A stretch of 64,000 bases of DNA from Anseranas semipalmata (GCA_013399115.1 VXAA01000632.1:62001-126000); one strand, 5' to 3'; positions 1 through 12,863 are shown, numbered from the stretch's first letter. The notes: a model not told the origin generated them from the sequence alone. Translations and numbers: made by a program.

Positions 1-2271
1 TCATCACTTTCTCACAACCCAGGAGTGGGACAGATGGGAACGCGTGGTGGGAGCGCACCAGGAATAATGCTGGTGTGCATGCTGGTGTGAGGTGCAGAGA
101 AAGCTCCTTGCAGGTGAGCAGAACAGAGAAAATGACCGAAGGGACTGGAATTGGTGCCGTCACCCACCGCTTCTCAAGAACGTCACTAGTGCCCATCTGG
201 ATTCCTCTCTGACACCACGCAGCTGCTAAGCATCTCCACAGCCCCTCTCGCCTCCCCATTGAGGATTTAGTCTGTAAGGTTAATGTTTTTCATGCTTCCT
301 CTGTGTATTTTTTAATCTCTAGCATGAGAACTGGTATTTTTTTCTTCTTGATTTTCTGTAGCATTGTATTCATCTCCCACACTGCGTCGCTCCACAAGCA
401 GCTGAAATGAAGGGGATGATCCTAAAACCCACGTTCTCAGACCATTCCTTTGGAAACAATCTTTGCCTAGATGGCTTGGGAAACTAAGCCCATGTTAGAA
501 AAATATAGGAAAAGAAGGAGGAGAAAAAAAGCCAAAGGCCCTTGAATCTACATTAACAATCTTATTGAAGTCAACTGGCTGAAGCATGCCAAGTCATATT
601 GTGTTATTGTCCCCAGACTCCACTACGACCAGCCTTTTTTGAAGAAATACTTTCCACTTCAAAACAAGCAACAATTAGACTAAATCAGCTTAACCTTGGA
701 GATTCATGCAGCTTTGGTCTAAACTACAGATAAAACAACTGAGCTGATAGGTGTTAAGGATGTATCGTAATATTAATACATGGCACTAGACTATGTAGCT
801 TCACAGAAAAGTTACTGTAATTGGGATTTTTATCCGCTGGAAGTCAGAAAAAATTATTGACAGTTTCTGGGTCCTAAATGCATCACCGTTTCAAGTAAAA
901 TAACAAGCTTTGCCTCGGGCTGCAGTTCATGCTATGTGATCACTTGATACTTTGTCTATGTGGCTTCACATGGTAGGAGAGAGAGGGAGAGACAGAGAGG
1001 AGCCTCCGTCGAGAGAGGAAGGAGTCAACAGATCACTTCACAAGCAATTATTATTTTTATTATATTATTTCAACATCATGATAATTAATGACTGAACTTC
1101 CAAACATGTTTGTGTGAATTCAGTGTACTGATAAGAATGGCTGCATAGTGGGTGATTTATATTTGTTTCTGATTTTTTGCCTGGGTGCTTAGCAGCAGAT
1201 TGCCATTCTGTAACTGCATTACTGTGGGGTAACTGGAAATGTTTTACAGGCAAGTTCTGCCATTTAGCATGCAACCGTAATATGGTTCTATTATCCATTT
1301 TCAATCAATATTTAACCTTTTCAATAAACAACTTAAGTGTACTAAGCCAGAAGGAGGAAAGCTAATTGCCACATGATATATTTTGTTGCCAGGTATACTC
1401 AGCTGGCTAAAGTAAAGTTAATTAGGTTATAGGTAGCACAGGAGCATTTAGAAAAATATATCTTCTGCCTCATAAACCTTTTGTTCAGTCAATATCATCA
1501 ACAAATACTTGCGGATGATGCCTGTAATATGATGACCACTACCTCAAACCCCAGACTGTGCATTTTGCCCCTGCAAATGGCATATGTTGCCAAATGGTAT
1601 TATGGTAAATGATGGAAGCGGGCGGGTGGGCACCACCAATCTCCACCTCCAGCTTTGTGTTTATGCTCATGATTAAAGTTGTGTGCCTGGCTCTAGAAAA
1701 GCCACCTCCTTGGTGGAGGGTGACTCTATAATATGTAACAGAAACATTTTTTAGAACAAGATAGAAAACAAGAAATTAAGAGGTTTTATTGTTACAGTGT
1801 AAAAAGCTCATTGTTTATGGTAACTTCACTGAAGCAGTATAAGCTTGAAAATACTGTTGTTCATAATTAAAAGATGCTATTGTCCACTGTTCATATATGA
1901 TTTCAGTTCCACTGCACCCTTCAGAGACCTTTTCATTTTGCTATTGCAATGCAGAAACCAAAAAAATAACTTATGTGTAGTCTCTTTCAAAAAGTCCATG
2001 TTTCACTAGTAATCATAACAGTCTTAGATAGGTGTGAGTAGCTATTTTTAAAGGAGAAAAATAACATTAAGGATTCACAATGTCAGCTTTAGTGAAGAGA
2101 ATCTGAAAAAAAAATGCTTTAAAACAAAGCAAAGTCTGCTTGGAAGTTGTTTTCTGTGGGCTCTTTCCATAGAGCTATTTTTATTAGCATTTCATCCATT
2201 TCAGATATATATTTTATATTCGTTCATCTGATGTGGATCTTACTTACTACAATATGAATTATATATTTCCA
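1..2271. other. Unique AT-rich sequence, no gene recognised
   Basis: No exon, RNA gene or named repeat is visible. Segments at about 1160-1430 and 1500-1740 are free of simple repeat and look complex. The first contains a homeodomain-type core TTAATTAGG (1418-1426). Confidence 0.6.
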
Positions 2272-2289
2272 CCCCCCCCCCTTTTTTTT
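2272..2289. repeat. C10 followed by T8
   Basis: Ten C directly followed by eight T: adjacent homopolymers on a pyrimidine strand, in otherwise AT-rich unique sequence. Confidence 0.9.
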
Positions 2290-4415
2290 AATGTACCACT
2301 AATAAACCCAGGAAAAAAATATCGTTCTAACAGCCAATTACAAAATCTTTATATGGACACCTATTCTTACTCAGGCAAGCAGTCCTGTTCAGCCAAAAAT
2401 AGGTGATTACCACCCATTTAACTGAAGGGAGTCTTTCCCTGGATCAAGCTTTAGATCTCTTGATTATTTGCAATAGAGAATACTGTATAATAGGGATTCC
2501 AGGGAAGTCAAATGGCAAGCCATGCAGTGATTTCAATGAGACCAAAACTTGGCCCTGAATGATCAACACTGATCTTTATTATTTGAGGGTAATAATGTAC
2601 CACTCTAGTTTACCAAAAGTAGCTGCTCTGAATATGCTATAGTTTCAAGCAGACTGAACGAATGCGTCTGTCTTCATGAATGGTGATTAAAAAAAAATGC
2701 AAATCTTCTTACATCTTTTCTTCCTGACATTAGGTCATTGCTTTATGGCCTTCTTTTCATTTGCACATCCATAGTAATTTCTATTTTTGGACACTATTGA
2801 AAATATGAGATTCACTGGATCCAAATAGACATTCTTATAATAAGCAGATTGTACTGAGCTACAAAAGCTGCAGTATAATAAAACAAATTGTATGAATGTG
2901 AGAAGAATGTGTAAGAAGTTTCATCATAAAAAAATGACCAATAACATTAAGATGTTTTGTATGAGGAAAACACTCCAAGCACTGTTCTTTGTTACTGTAT
3001 AAAAAGCCTTTTTGCAAAGGCTGTTCCTTGACACAGAGTCTTTATATGTGAAATAATTTATTGCCATACCTGCAACTGAAATAATGACTAAATCATTTTT
3101 AAAAAAGTCTCATAGCTCCAACAGAGTAAATCTTCTACAACTTGCTGCAGTGCTAATCGTAAGCATGTTATACAGTAAGTTTGCCTGAAGCTAAGTTAAG
3201 CAGGCAGATTAGGACTGTAATATAGTATCAGGGCTCATAAATCAAGTGTGCTTGCAGATTTTCTTTCACTTACTGCTCCTTCTTACAGTTCAGACAAGTC
3301 ATAATTACACATCAGTAGGCATTGTGAACAGAGGAATGAGCTACAACATAACGCACAATAAACCCTGTCATATAAAAGCAAACTGGATAAAATAACAGAA
3401 GCAATACTCCATTTTACAACATCACACTAAAGAATTACACCATGCCATTGTGTAATATTCTGATCAATCAAGACCCCATCCACAATTGACAGTCCCAGTA
3501 GGCTAAAATTTACTATTCAAACATATTTTCCATTTGTATTTATTATTATTATGATTATGATTATTATTAGTATAATATATCGTGAATGAGAACTGAAAAA
3601 GAGCCACAGGTTCAAAATAAAAACTACACAATGTAAAATACAATTAAAGGCATTTTGCTAAAGCTTTATTATGGATGCAAGCTTTAGACAAATAATAATG
3701 GGGAAGACGTAAACGATTTTTCATTCATATTTTGTTAGCATTATGACACCGAGCACAGGTACTATATGCCTTCTCTTTTAAACCAAAGCCATGCTGACTG
3801 ATGCTTCCTATTTATTTCAAGGCTTAGAATGAGATCAAAGGTGCTACAGCTTTAGCGTATGACATTAGCGGAACACTTAAAATGAGATTTAAAGAAATGA
3901 GAAAATATTAGTTATTTTAATTCTAATAAAATAATTTCAAGAGAATCGAAAGATGGTAGGTAAATAGCAAGCACTGCATAAAGGCATGAGGGTTCATGGT
4001 GTTTCCACATTCTCCCCTAGAAAATTATCCTACATTTCCACTTTTTGTATGAGGAGAGCAGACAGGAGCAGAGCTGCTCCTAATTTCACTCATGTAACTG
4101 TAATGCTCTTTTGTTGCCTGATGACTTGTAGTGCAGCCCTGTGGTTTGTCCTTTGCTCTATTCCATCTTCTGATGAGTTTTCCACATGTGATTGTAACCA
4201 GGTCCCCTTGTTTTTGCCTCAATGGAAGAGTGTCACACTTTTGTGCAATTGGAGGTATGTGGAGGGAGAGGACAGTGCTGCTTCCAGAAAGGCAAGGTCT
4301 TGGATGACTGGCCTTTTGGCCAAAGATTCAGCTTGGATGGTCCAGATAAGAAAAATTAATCCCTGGGATTTATATATGACCAGTCTGGAAAACATAATAT
4401 CTTCAGAATTTGATC
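2290..4415. other. AT-rich unique sequence, no gene recognised
   Basis: Apart from the short TTA array, nothing is recognised. The 150-codon frame beginning at 3986 runs into a T run and has no protein-like features. Confidence 0.6.
3538..3569. repeat. Imperfect (TTA/ATG)n microsatellite
   Basis: TTA triplets with ATG interruptions over about 32 bp, a decayed trinucleotide array. Confidence 0.85.
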
Positions 4416-4429
4416 TTTTTTTTTTTTTT
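4416..4429. repeat. T14 run
   Basis: Fourteen consecutive T followed by CCAG. It resembles a splice-acceptor polypyrimidine tract, but no open exon of recognisable sequence follows. Confidence 0.9.
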
Positions 4430-4693
4430 CCAGATTAGGTTGATTTTACTAGGTGGTAGTCACAAAGACTTATTTCTATGTTATCTTGTGTTTCTACTGG
4501 GCTTTATGATCCTAAATCATTTAAATGTTTCTAAAAATGTCCATCCATGTATGTGTTTTTAGCCTTCTCCTCTGCACCATGCTCTAGGTATGGGCAATAT
4601 GACATCTGGAAAAAGGGAGTACAGCGGTCTTTCTCTGGCTTGTGGTAGACTATGGCCCACCAGCTTCAGAAATAGAAATCAAACAAACAGACA

Positions 4694-4694
4694 N
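4694..4694. other. Single ambiguous base (n)
   Basis: An isolated n in unique sequence: an unresolved base call in the assembly, not a gap. Confidence 1.
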
Positions 4695-5138
4695 GTGAGA
4701 TATATTAGATTTGGTGTCTCAGGCTGAAGTTCCCACCATAACTTGTTCTGTTCTTTGCTGAGATGGGATCTACTATAGAAAGCTTCATATTTTTAAGATT
4801 TGTCTGCAAGACAAACGTCTTAGATCAACATCTTAGAGCTCAACTTCTTAGACTATGAGTCAAGCATGGCCAAACAGGGGACCAGAAATTGCACCGTCAT
4901 TGCAGGATATATTGTTCATACTTGCCAGCATTTGCAATGTAACATAAACAGTTACTGTTTTACCTCTTTTCCGTACACCATCTTGGCTTTGCCCTGGCTT
5001 CTATCATTTTTTTCACAGATCCAGGTGTTGTTTTTCTAATACCAGCCTTGAGGTCTGACTATCTTAACCTGTCCAGTGTCCTTTGCTATATTATTTTGGA
5101 TTCTCCTTTATGTTTTCTGCATCAGAGAATTCACCTAA

Positions 5139-5156
5139 GATAAGCTTTAGCTTATC
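5139..5156. repeat. Perfect 8-bp inverted repeat, 2-nt spacer
   Basis: GATAAGCT-TT-AGCTTATC. Each arm carries a GATAA core, so the site also reads as two opposed GATA-factor half-sites. Its function is unknown. Confidence 0.85.
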
Positions 5157-5351
5157 CTACTGCTTTCTTGGTCACTGCCAATAACATGGACATGGGCTGA
5201 TCAGTTTTTTATGACCCCACTGCTGGGACCACATCAGTTCTTGGCCAGAGGTCATTACCTCCCCAAAAGCTGGCAGCTCCATGTCAGTTACAAGCTCTTA
5301 CACAATTTCACCTTTTCCATCTATCCACTTAAAACCTTATTCCTCGTGTCT

Positions 5352-5355
<4 letters not shown>

Positions 5356-5393
<38 letters not shown>
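5356..5393. repeat. T38 homopolymer
   Basis: Thirty-eight consecutive T, the longest homopolymer in the window. Read on the minus strand it would be a poly-A run. No AATAAA lies just upstream on that strand and no clear target-site duplication is visible. The near match of 'gtgtcttagct' (5347-5357) to 'gtgtttagct' (near 5530) is too weak to call one. Its length is also likely to vary between individuals and assemblies. Confidence 0.95.
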
Positions 5394-5394
<1 letters not shown>

Positions 5395-6360
5395 TGGAAT
5401 ACAGTACTTTCCAAGGGTCTGTAATGCCTGCTCCTAGTTTGCCCTCACCTGGCAAACCCACACCATCTGCAGTTAACAGGAACTATCTGAGGCACCCAGT
5501 GCATCAGAATCAGTGGCAAGTAGAGTAAGGTGTTTAGCTGCTTGACTTTGCCACTGATTTTTTAAATATTTTTTGTTGTTTTGTTTTTCTTCTTACTGTA
5601 GACTCCTTATGTTCAGAAATCCCAGTCAAGGGCTCTGACAGGGTCCCTAACTTCAGATACATGAAATGTGAGCTCTTCTGTGTAACCCGATGACATTTTT
5701 TTCTTGTTGACTCTGGCGAAGTACAGTTCCCTTTCCTTGAAGCTTGGCAAGTGATAGCCTCCTTGGAGCTGCACAATCCATCAAAAGGACAGGAAAACGT
5801 GTATCATCCTTCTCTGGTTCCCACTTGCACAGGTGTGGTCTTCACCCAGGTCCACTTCACAGGGTGAATCCTGGTTTTCTTCAGAGGGAAAAGTGCTAAA
5901 GTTTTCAACTATATTTTAAGAGCCAAGTGAGGAAATGCAGGTTTATTCAAGGAATGTTTTATGCATATTCATTTTCCTTTCAAAAAATGCAGAAGAGCAT
6001 CTAGTTAATGTATAGAAAAATTTTTGAAAGGAGTGCCTTTCTATATCTTCACCATCCCTCCAAGGGCTAGCCTTGCTCTGTATTGATCTGAGCAGCGCTT
6101 TTATCTTGTAACCTCCTCATTGTCTTGTCTCTGGAAGTGTAACAGCCATTCTTTTACCTGTGGCTATTTTTCTGCAAACGGTCTCTACCACTTCTCTTTT
6201 CCCACACACCTGCCTCAAGCTTTTGGGCAGGACAGTGACTACACTTGTGGCAAGACAACCTTTTGCATTAGAGACATTTGTTTTCTATGGGCTTTGACTG
6301 CTTTGTCAAAGTTTCCCACACATCTCCCTCCATGAGATATCAAATTCATTATTGATTGTG

Positions 6361-9225
6361 GATTAATAGTCTTACATGATGAGAAGGTTGAAGAGTACTG
6401 TGATGTTCACAAGCCAAAGGAGAAGTTATATATTCAGATGCAAATAGCCTTAAACATCAGGCTGTTTTCCCTCTAATATCTTCCTAATTTGTAAGACATA
6501 GGTAGAACATCTTATTCAATCAACATTATTAATCACTATTCATTATTTTTGTAATTATCTGGAAAAAAAAGGCAGGTTTAAAGCTGTACACGCAGCAAAT
6601 CATTCCTGCAGGCAGGGCAGGAGCAGATTTCCTACTACGTTGCAGTAGCATGCATACCTCAGTCCATCTTAGAGCATTTGGACCTTGTCCTTAGAGCCAT
6701 ACCCTAAATTCTCAGACATGTATGATCTTTCCATAAAAGAAATAGCTATAGGGACCTGAGGTGGTCATGAACTCTGTATAGAGGTAGAGTCCAGTTACTA
6801 GTGGCAGTCTGTCTGTAGTAATCCTTCTTTTGTGTTGACATTCATGTTTTCTGAGGACTTTTTCAGTCCATTGCTCTGCCGTTAATTCCAGCACAGCTTG
6901 AGGCAACACCAAGGGGCAGAGGGGTTGCCTGAGTTTAAGGACTCTGATATGGTTTGTTTCTGAATCAACATGAGGATCTGAAAGGTGGTGGGCTGGAAAA
7001 CAAAACAAAACAAAACAAAAACAAACAAAAACAAAACAAAACAAAACAAAAAGCGAAGATCTGTATAAAGTTCTGCAAAAATAAATGTAGAGATAAAATT
7101 GCAATACATCTAGCCACCAGAGCAGATGACAATTTGAGTCAGCATTTCATTCCTGGAGTAAGTTTGTGAGTTCTCATTGCTGACTGAATTAATATTTCCT
7201 AATGAAAGGAGAAGCATTCATAAAGTCCATAAAAATGTGAAATGTCTGAAAAGCAGAAACAAAGTAATTTACTGTTTAATGCTCCTGTTACGTAGTAAGA
7301 CAAGAGTGCAGCTTTCGAATCCACAATGTGGCAAAGCGTTTGCTATAAATTGTATGTGAGGTGCTAACTTGGTCAAACACTATCATCTTTATGAACTTTA
7401 TTATAATTTTTAAGGGCAGATGTTACAGTAACATGAAGTACAATGTGTTTTATCTATGGCTGGTGGGTCACACAAAAAACTACTTTTGTGCATTTGCCAA
7501 CTGATAAGATTTGGTAGAGATTTACAATAAAGACAAATATATTAGCATGCCCATGAATCAATATTGTTTAAATAATGTACCAGAAGGTTCACTGTCAATC
7601 ACTAGTTTCTGAAAGTTGTTCATCCCAACTGTTAGGTGAATACTGAATATATTCACAGAAGTTTGGGATCTGTTCATGAATAATTCATAAAAAAAAAGAA
7701 AAGGCAACTGATCAATTTACAATTAATAATGATTCAGCTTCTCCCACACATACTCACACAAAACAACACTATTATGGGGCTTACCCATTTACTGAATAAA
7801 CTCTTTAAAGGTGACAGAAGCAGACTCTGGTCCTATCTCTGTGAATATTTAATTTATCTTCTTTTCAACACAATGTTCCGTGGAAATTTCAAAAAGCTTT
7901 CACTGAGCTATGAAAAAGTAAATAAAAGCAATCAAACAAAAAACTGTCAAAGTGACTTCATGAGATAACGATAACTCATTTCTCTTTCAAAGGTAGTTCT
8001 GCAACAGACACATAGATGCTTCACATCCTTACTATAGGAACTCAGATAGTTCCCCTACATGTAACACAAAACCATTAAAATTCCATTTTTCCTTTTTTTC
8101 CTTTGGCTGTCTGCAGCACAAGGAACTTCAACCCTGACAACTTTCTGACCAGTGTTTCTTCTTGAAATTAAAGGAAATTAAATCAGTCAATTTCATCCAT
8201 TTCCTTTGCTCAGGTTCTAACTTCACTCTTTCATGTTCAGTTTTTCTAAACTAAATTTCACAGAACCACTTAAAACTTTAAATCGGTAACACCGCATAAT
8301 AATCCCACTGGAAAAGAGAAAACAGTGAGTTGCAAGAACTTGGGTATTCTGCTTGTTTAGTCACCCTTGAAGAGAAAGGACTGAAGAGATGAAATCAACC
8401 TAAGTGGGAAATTCAGAATGTAGAGAACAATCTGATAAATTGCAGTTTAACTCACTAGTGAGGGTCAGATTTTAGCCAAAGTGAAAGGAGAGAAAAGATG
8501 CTAAAAATCTTATTCAGCCACCATGTAAGGCAATGGCAGATCCAGACCATTCTGTGATTCCTGCTCAATTAAAATAGCAATGCAAGACTTAAAATCTGTA
8601 TGTAAAGATTACCATTACCATAAAATTTTCAGAATGTTCCAAATTTTTTCTTAAGTAAAACCAGTACTTTAATATTTTTTCCACATTCAGCTTTACTGAG
8701 TTTCAAGAGAAAGCACATTTTCTTACGTAAAAAGAATAACCAAGAGAAGCCAGATTAGCCCTAACTTCAGTGCTCTTAAAGAATGCATAAAGATGTCTAT
8801 GGTTTTCTTCCAGAGAACTAACTCATTTGGGCGCTTTTTATTCTTTTATTTAGTTATTTATTCTTCCATCTTACACAGAGAATATCTCTAGTAGACTCGA
8901 CCTTTTCTTTCTGTAAGGCAGCATAATCCCTTTGTAGTCAGTGGATATAGGCCCACTACCCAAAGTGCAAATAATTAAATGCAAAATGAGACAAATTTAA
9001 GCTAGTAAAGCTAGAAATGGTAAAATGGAATTGAGAAGATCCACCTGGGTAGGTTTTGATTGCACAAAATAGGTCAGTTGCTGACCTTGTTAGCAACATG
9101 ACTAACTTGCATCCCATTTCTGGATTCCCAAGCACAAATACACACCCCCTTTCCACTTCAAAAGACGAATTCAGAATTTAACTGGGCTGAGCTGAATACC
9201 TAGCTGCCATCAAGGTCAATAGAGA
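6361..9225. other. AT-rich unique sequence
   Basis: It contains the CAAAA array and no recognisable exon. Short open frames at 7177-7359 and 7729-7968 lack any domain or splice context. Confidence 0.6.
6997..7052. repeat. (CAAAA)n pentanucleotide array
   Basis: About eleven CAAAA/CAAA units over 56 bp. The lysine/asparagine-rich and phenylalanine-rich open frames read through it on the two strands are artefacts of the repeat. Confidence 0.95.
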
Positions 9226-9397
9226 CACAGAATCATAGAACATCCTGAGTTGGAAGGCATCCACAAGGATCATTGAGTCCAACTGCTGGCTCCACACAGG
9301 ACCAGCCAAAAATCAAACCCCATGTCTGAGAGCGTTCTCCAAATGCTTCTTGAACTCCGGCAGGCTCAGTGCCGTGACCCCTGCCCCAGGGAGCCTG
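9226..9397 (-). mobile_element. CR1: CR1 LINE 3'-end fragment (5'-truncated)
   Basis: Read on the minus strand, this is the 3' end of a CR1 non-LTR retrotransposon, the dominant LINE of birds. Visible landmarks on the plus strand are the terminal 'cacagaatcatagaa', then 'gagttggaaggcatcc', 'gagtccaactgctggctcc', 'acaggaccagcc' and 'ctgccccagggagcc'. All correspond to the conserved CR1 3' untranslated/terminal domain as I remember it. Similarity stops abruptly at about 9397, where the sequence changes to unrelated AT-rich DNA, so the copy is about 170 bp and 5'-truncated, as most CR1 insertions are. No coding part of ORF2 remains. It shares the segment around 'gtggagccaggagttggact' with the copy at 31415-31667, so the two are the same or close subfamilies. 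Confidence 0.95.
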
Positions 9398-10530
9398 AAA
9401 TATTTCCCTGAAATATTGTCACCTGGGTGGAAGTAATACACTGTTTTGTATTGAGATATGGTCTGGACTGAGCAGAGATCCATCATACTGGAATTCCTAC
9501 TGGGTGTAATTTGACATTTTCAATGCTTTTCAGGTCTCTGCAAATGAGGGTTTCCAAATCACTAAACAGAGCTGAATTTTACTATATAAGGAAGATATCT
9601 CAATTGCCTTTTTGTATTGCAATATCCTGAATATCTCATCCATTATCATAGCAGAAGGGCATGTATTGCCACAACAGGTCGTTCTCCAGGGTGATGTTTA
9701 CTCAAACTACAGTAGAAATCATTAGAAAACTGAAACTAAGCTTTTACAAGTGAGGAACAATGCAAAGTTTCAGTAATGAAGTACACTCGCATAGAATCTC
9801 TTAATTCATCTGGAGCCAGAAGTCTGTATCATGTTTTTCTGCATGCCTATTTTTCATCAAACAACATACAATCTTTACTTGACTATACTGTATATCTTCT
9901 CTGCCTAGTGGGAACCCTAATTTGCTTTAAATTGCCAAAGTGCTCATTATGGAATGCTTAGTAGCTAGAGTTTGTACATAATATTTGGAAATCAGCCTTA
10001 ATTTTTCTGCCTGAGATGAACACTTGGATTTCAGAGTAAACATAATCAGAGATTTACACAAACTCAGTGAACCCTGTTTATTATATTTGCCTGGAATAGC
10101 TACAAAAGAGGTCAGAGGTCCAATGTCTTCCTGCAGAGACAGATCATGTTCTAGCTGGTACTGAGGAGGAAAAAAACAGTAGGTGATGCTTTAATGAATG
10201 GCTTATCATGTGGAACACACCATGTGATAATAGCAGTGCTGGTAAGGAAAGAAGGAAGTAAAAAAACATAAAGGCTTTTGCTAGGTTTACATTGCTTGAA
10301 AGCTTACATTTCAACAGTAGCAGATGAAGAGGGTTTATTAAGAATATGCAGTAAAATCTGCAGCAAGTTGAAAGGAGCTTTGAACTTTTTGTTTAAACAT
10401 TATTTTGGAATTGTCTGTGTGATGGTATTGCCCTGACTAAATAGAAACACATACCAGAATATTTTGATTTTTTGTGTCATTTTTAGCTATCATTTTTACT
10501 AAAGTGACCTTGATCTAAGAACTCTTTTCA
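9398..10530. other. Unique sequence after the first CR1
   Basis: Nothing is recognised except the DR1-type site near 10109. Confidence 0.6.
10109..10121 (+). promoter_or_regulatory. DR1-type nuclear receptor site (one mismatch)
   Basis: AGGTCA-G-AGGTCC: two direct half-sites spaced by one base, the arrangement bound by RXR heterodimers, HNF4 and COUP-TF. The second half-site differs from AGGTCA in its last base. Occupancy is unknown. Confidence 0.35.
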
Positions 10531-10577
10531 GAAAAAAAAGAAAAAAAAAGAAAAGAAAAGAAAAAAAGAAAAAGAGG
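10531..10577. repeat. Purine-rich (GAAAA)n tract
   Basis: A-rich tract with G every 5-10 bases over 47 bp. On the minus strand it is a (CTTTT)n polypyrimidine tract. Confidence 0.9.
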
Positions 10578-10640
10578 TTCACAGATGGAATATTCCGAAC
10601 ACTAAAAGGATAGTCCATAAAATAAGTTACAATTTGTTGG

Positions 10641-10652
10641 TTTTTTTTTTTT
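10641..10652. repeat. T12 run
   Basis: Twelve T followed by a TTG-rich stretch. Confidence 0.85.
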
Positions 10653-10909
10653 GTTGTTTGCAAAGGGCTGTCAATTAGGAGCTGTGGAAATGCTTGTTCT
10701 TTGAGACTAAAAATTATGGAGATAGAATTGTCCAACTCTTCCAAATAAACCATTTTTCTTACATGGCATGGGCCAGATCCACATCTCTCAACTAAGCTGC
10801 TTAGAGTACTTATTTCTGAACTACTCTTTTCTTCTCATTTTTTTTTTAAGAAAGAAGAAACAGGTTCAATACTGAACAAAAATATGCTTATCCCCACTTC
10901 TGTTTCTCC

Positions 10910-10911
<2 letters not shown>

Positions 10912-10964
<53 letters not shown>
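10912..10964. repeat. (TTA)n trinucleotide microsatellite
   Basis: A nearly perfect TTA array of about 53 bp (17-18 copies), the longest clean microsatellite in the window and probably length-polymorphic. Confidence 0.97.
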
Positions 10965-12863
10965 TTAAGCAGGAGTCACAAAATGTTCTTTCCACCATTT
11001 ACCCAGAAAATAGTGCCTTAAAAAATATCCTGCCAGCATGAAAAATGCGAAGATGCGATGGCTGTCCTTACTGATACTTTTGTAAAGTCTGGCCCCGGGA
11101 TCTCATAAGCAAAGAAGATATCAAGACATCCAATGCCCTTGAAAGCCCAGCCTCTAGTAAGGTATTCCAAAATACTATGGCAGGACAAACTTCTACCCAC
11201 CCTTGAAAGAGGGGAAATTAAGTGTCCAAGCAGATATAGGCTTGTAGTTATTACAGAAAAAAAAAAAAAAAAAAGTGTGCCAAATTTAGTATTCAGTCTG
11301 TGAGGTTAACCCCTGGGAAACCAGTACATTCAAATCTAAATTTCCCATGGCCACCTGAACCCTGCCCACTTGGGCTCGGAGTGAAGTGTCAGTCCTTATG
11401 ATCTCGCTTTGCAGGATCAGGAGTAATAAGAACTAAATGCCTGAGCTAATAGAGTAATTAATTCTCATTTACATGGGATAATTCCTGTGCAGTTAAAACC
11501 TCTGGCTGAAGTCTGAATGATATGGAAGGAGATCTCTGTGGTGAGCAGGGAGAGATCAGGATGGGTAGCATTGGATGCACTGCATGCAGCAAATGTACAT
11601 TCCCAGGTGTACAGGCATTTTATATTTTCCACATCTTCCTGGGCTTATGTTAACAAGCAACAGCAGTCCTTTCCCTGAGGGTGTAAAGGCTGATGAGGAC
11701 ATCTCCTCCTTCCCTATTCTTTGCAAAATGCTGGGAAGAGCCATAACCTGCCCCAAACGCTTCTTGTTAAAATGGCCCTTGAGTGTGGTCAGCGCAACAC
11801 CCGTGCTGCTCTTCACTTGCCCAGTCCCTGCTGCAGCTAGGAGCATGCAGAAGGGACTCATAATGACTTAGTCCCTGGTTGCTCACAAAAAGGTGCATTT
11901 CTAGTTTTGATTCAGCCCCAAGAAAGCAAACCAAACCCTCATGGAATGCCAAGGAGCAAGCAAAACCTGAGCCGTAGGCACAATGCAGTACTGGGTTCGT
12001 ACACGCTTGCAAAGTCAGACAAAACACATAACTGAAAGGTAAATCCACAGCACCATTTAAGCCAGGGTTTGATCTGAAATACTCTTTGCAGCTTTGATTT
12101 CTGAGACTTTCATCTTGAGCTCAGCACTACGTTCTACATGAAAGTCTCATGTTCTGTACTGTTTTAGAAAGTTACCTGCCAGGATAAATCATGGTAGCAG
12201 CAGGCACCAATTCCTCCGGAAGCTGTTCCCCCCCAGCAGCCGCTCACAGTGTGCAGCACATTATCACAGGGTATGACAACCTCCTCTGAGAAGCCTCTCC
12301 CACCCTGAAGCCCAGACATCTTTGGGGGTCATCACTAGAAAAGCAAAGATTTCAGGCTCCATGCTTATATGTGGTACAGCTCCACTAAAAAGCACAGAAA
12401 GGAGGAACGAATCTGTCCTTTGCTCTCAGCAGCACTCACTAATACAAGTTACACTGCCACCAAACTTCTCTTACAGTCATGTGTACGAGAAGTTAACCTC
12501 ATTAATGAGTGTAATTAAGACAAGTATTTAAAATTCTAGTCTCTTCTCGATATCTATAGGGCAATGGAAATTCACATTTGGGTATCACAGATCAATTAAG
12601 AGCTCCTACAAAGTAGTATTCAGGCGTGCATAGGCTGTGAGAGGGATGCACACTCCAGATGCAGGAAGCAGGCATCCCAGGTCATCATTTGCCTCTGGCA
12701 CATCCTAGAGCTGCATACAATCCACACAGCAGGAGCTGCAGAGGAGCAGTATTCATCCCACACTGGCCTCTAGGTCTCAGAAAGACCATCCAGGAATTTG
12801 ACTCTGAGCTAACAAGAGTTATATATAAATAGTAGTTTCATATTATATAGCTTGTAAATATTT
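10965..12863. other. Unique sequence, possible noncoding element
   Basis: 11400-11520 is complex sequence with a TAATTAATT core near 11454. 11556-12050 is GC-richer and open in both directions (about 100 codons each) without recognisable protein content. Confidence 0.55.
11257..11274. repeat. A18 run
   Basis: Eighteen consecutive A between 'ttacag' and 'gtgtgcc'. Confidence 0.95.

Larger units (their letters stand above)
4430..6360. other. Pyrimidine-rich block around the T38 run
   Basis: The plus strand is noticeably C/T-rich compared with its flanks and simple-repeat-poor outside T38. That is as expected for an old insertion or a transcribed minus-strand unit that has decayed. I see no LTR ends, primer-binding site, polymerase motif or intact frame. 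The identity of the block is open. Confidence 0.4.

Noticed and set aside
3986..4438. 150-codon plus-strand ORF
   Set aside because: Cysteine/serine-rich without known pattern, ends in a T run read as phenylalanines, and is overlapped by an antisense frame.
5534..5960. Possible endogenous retrovirus remnant on the minus strand
   Set aside because: No LTR boundaries, primer-binding site, polypurine tract or polymerase motif could be seen; the impression rested on composition alone.
6997..7052. Regularly spaced repeats that might suggest a CRISPR-like array
   Set aside because: The unit is only 5 bp with no spacers: a microsatellite in vertebrate DNA.
6712..7109. Phenylalanine-rich minus-strand ORFs resembling membrane segments
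   Set aside because: The hydrophobic stretch is the translated complement of the CAAAA array.
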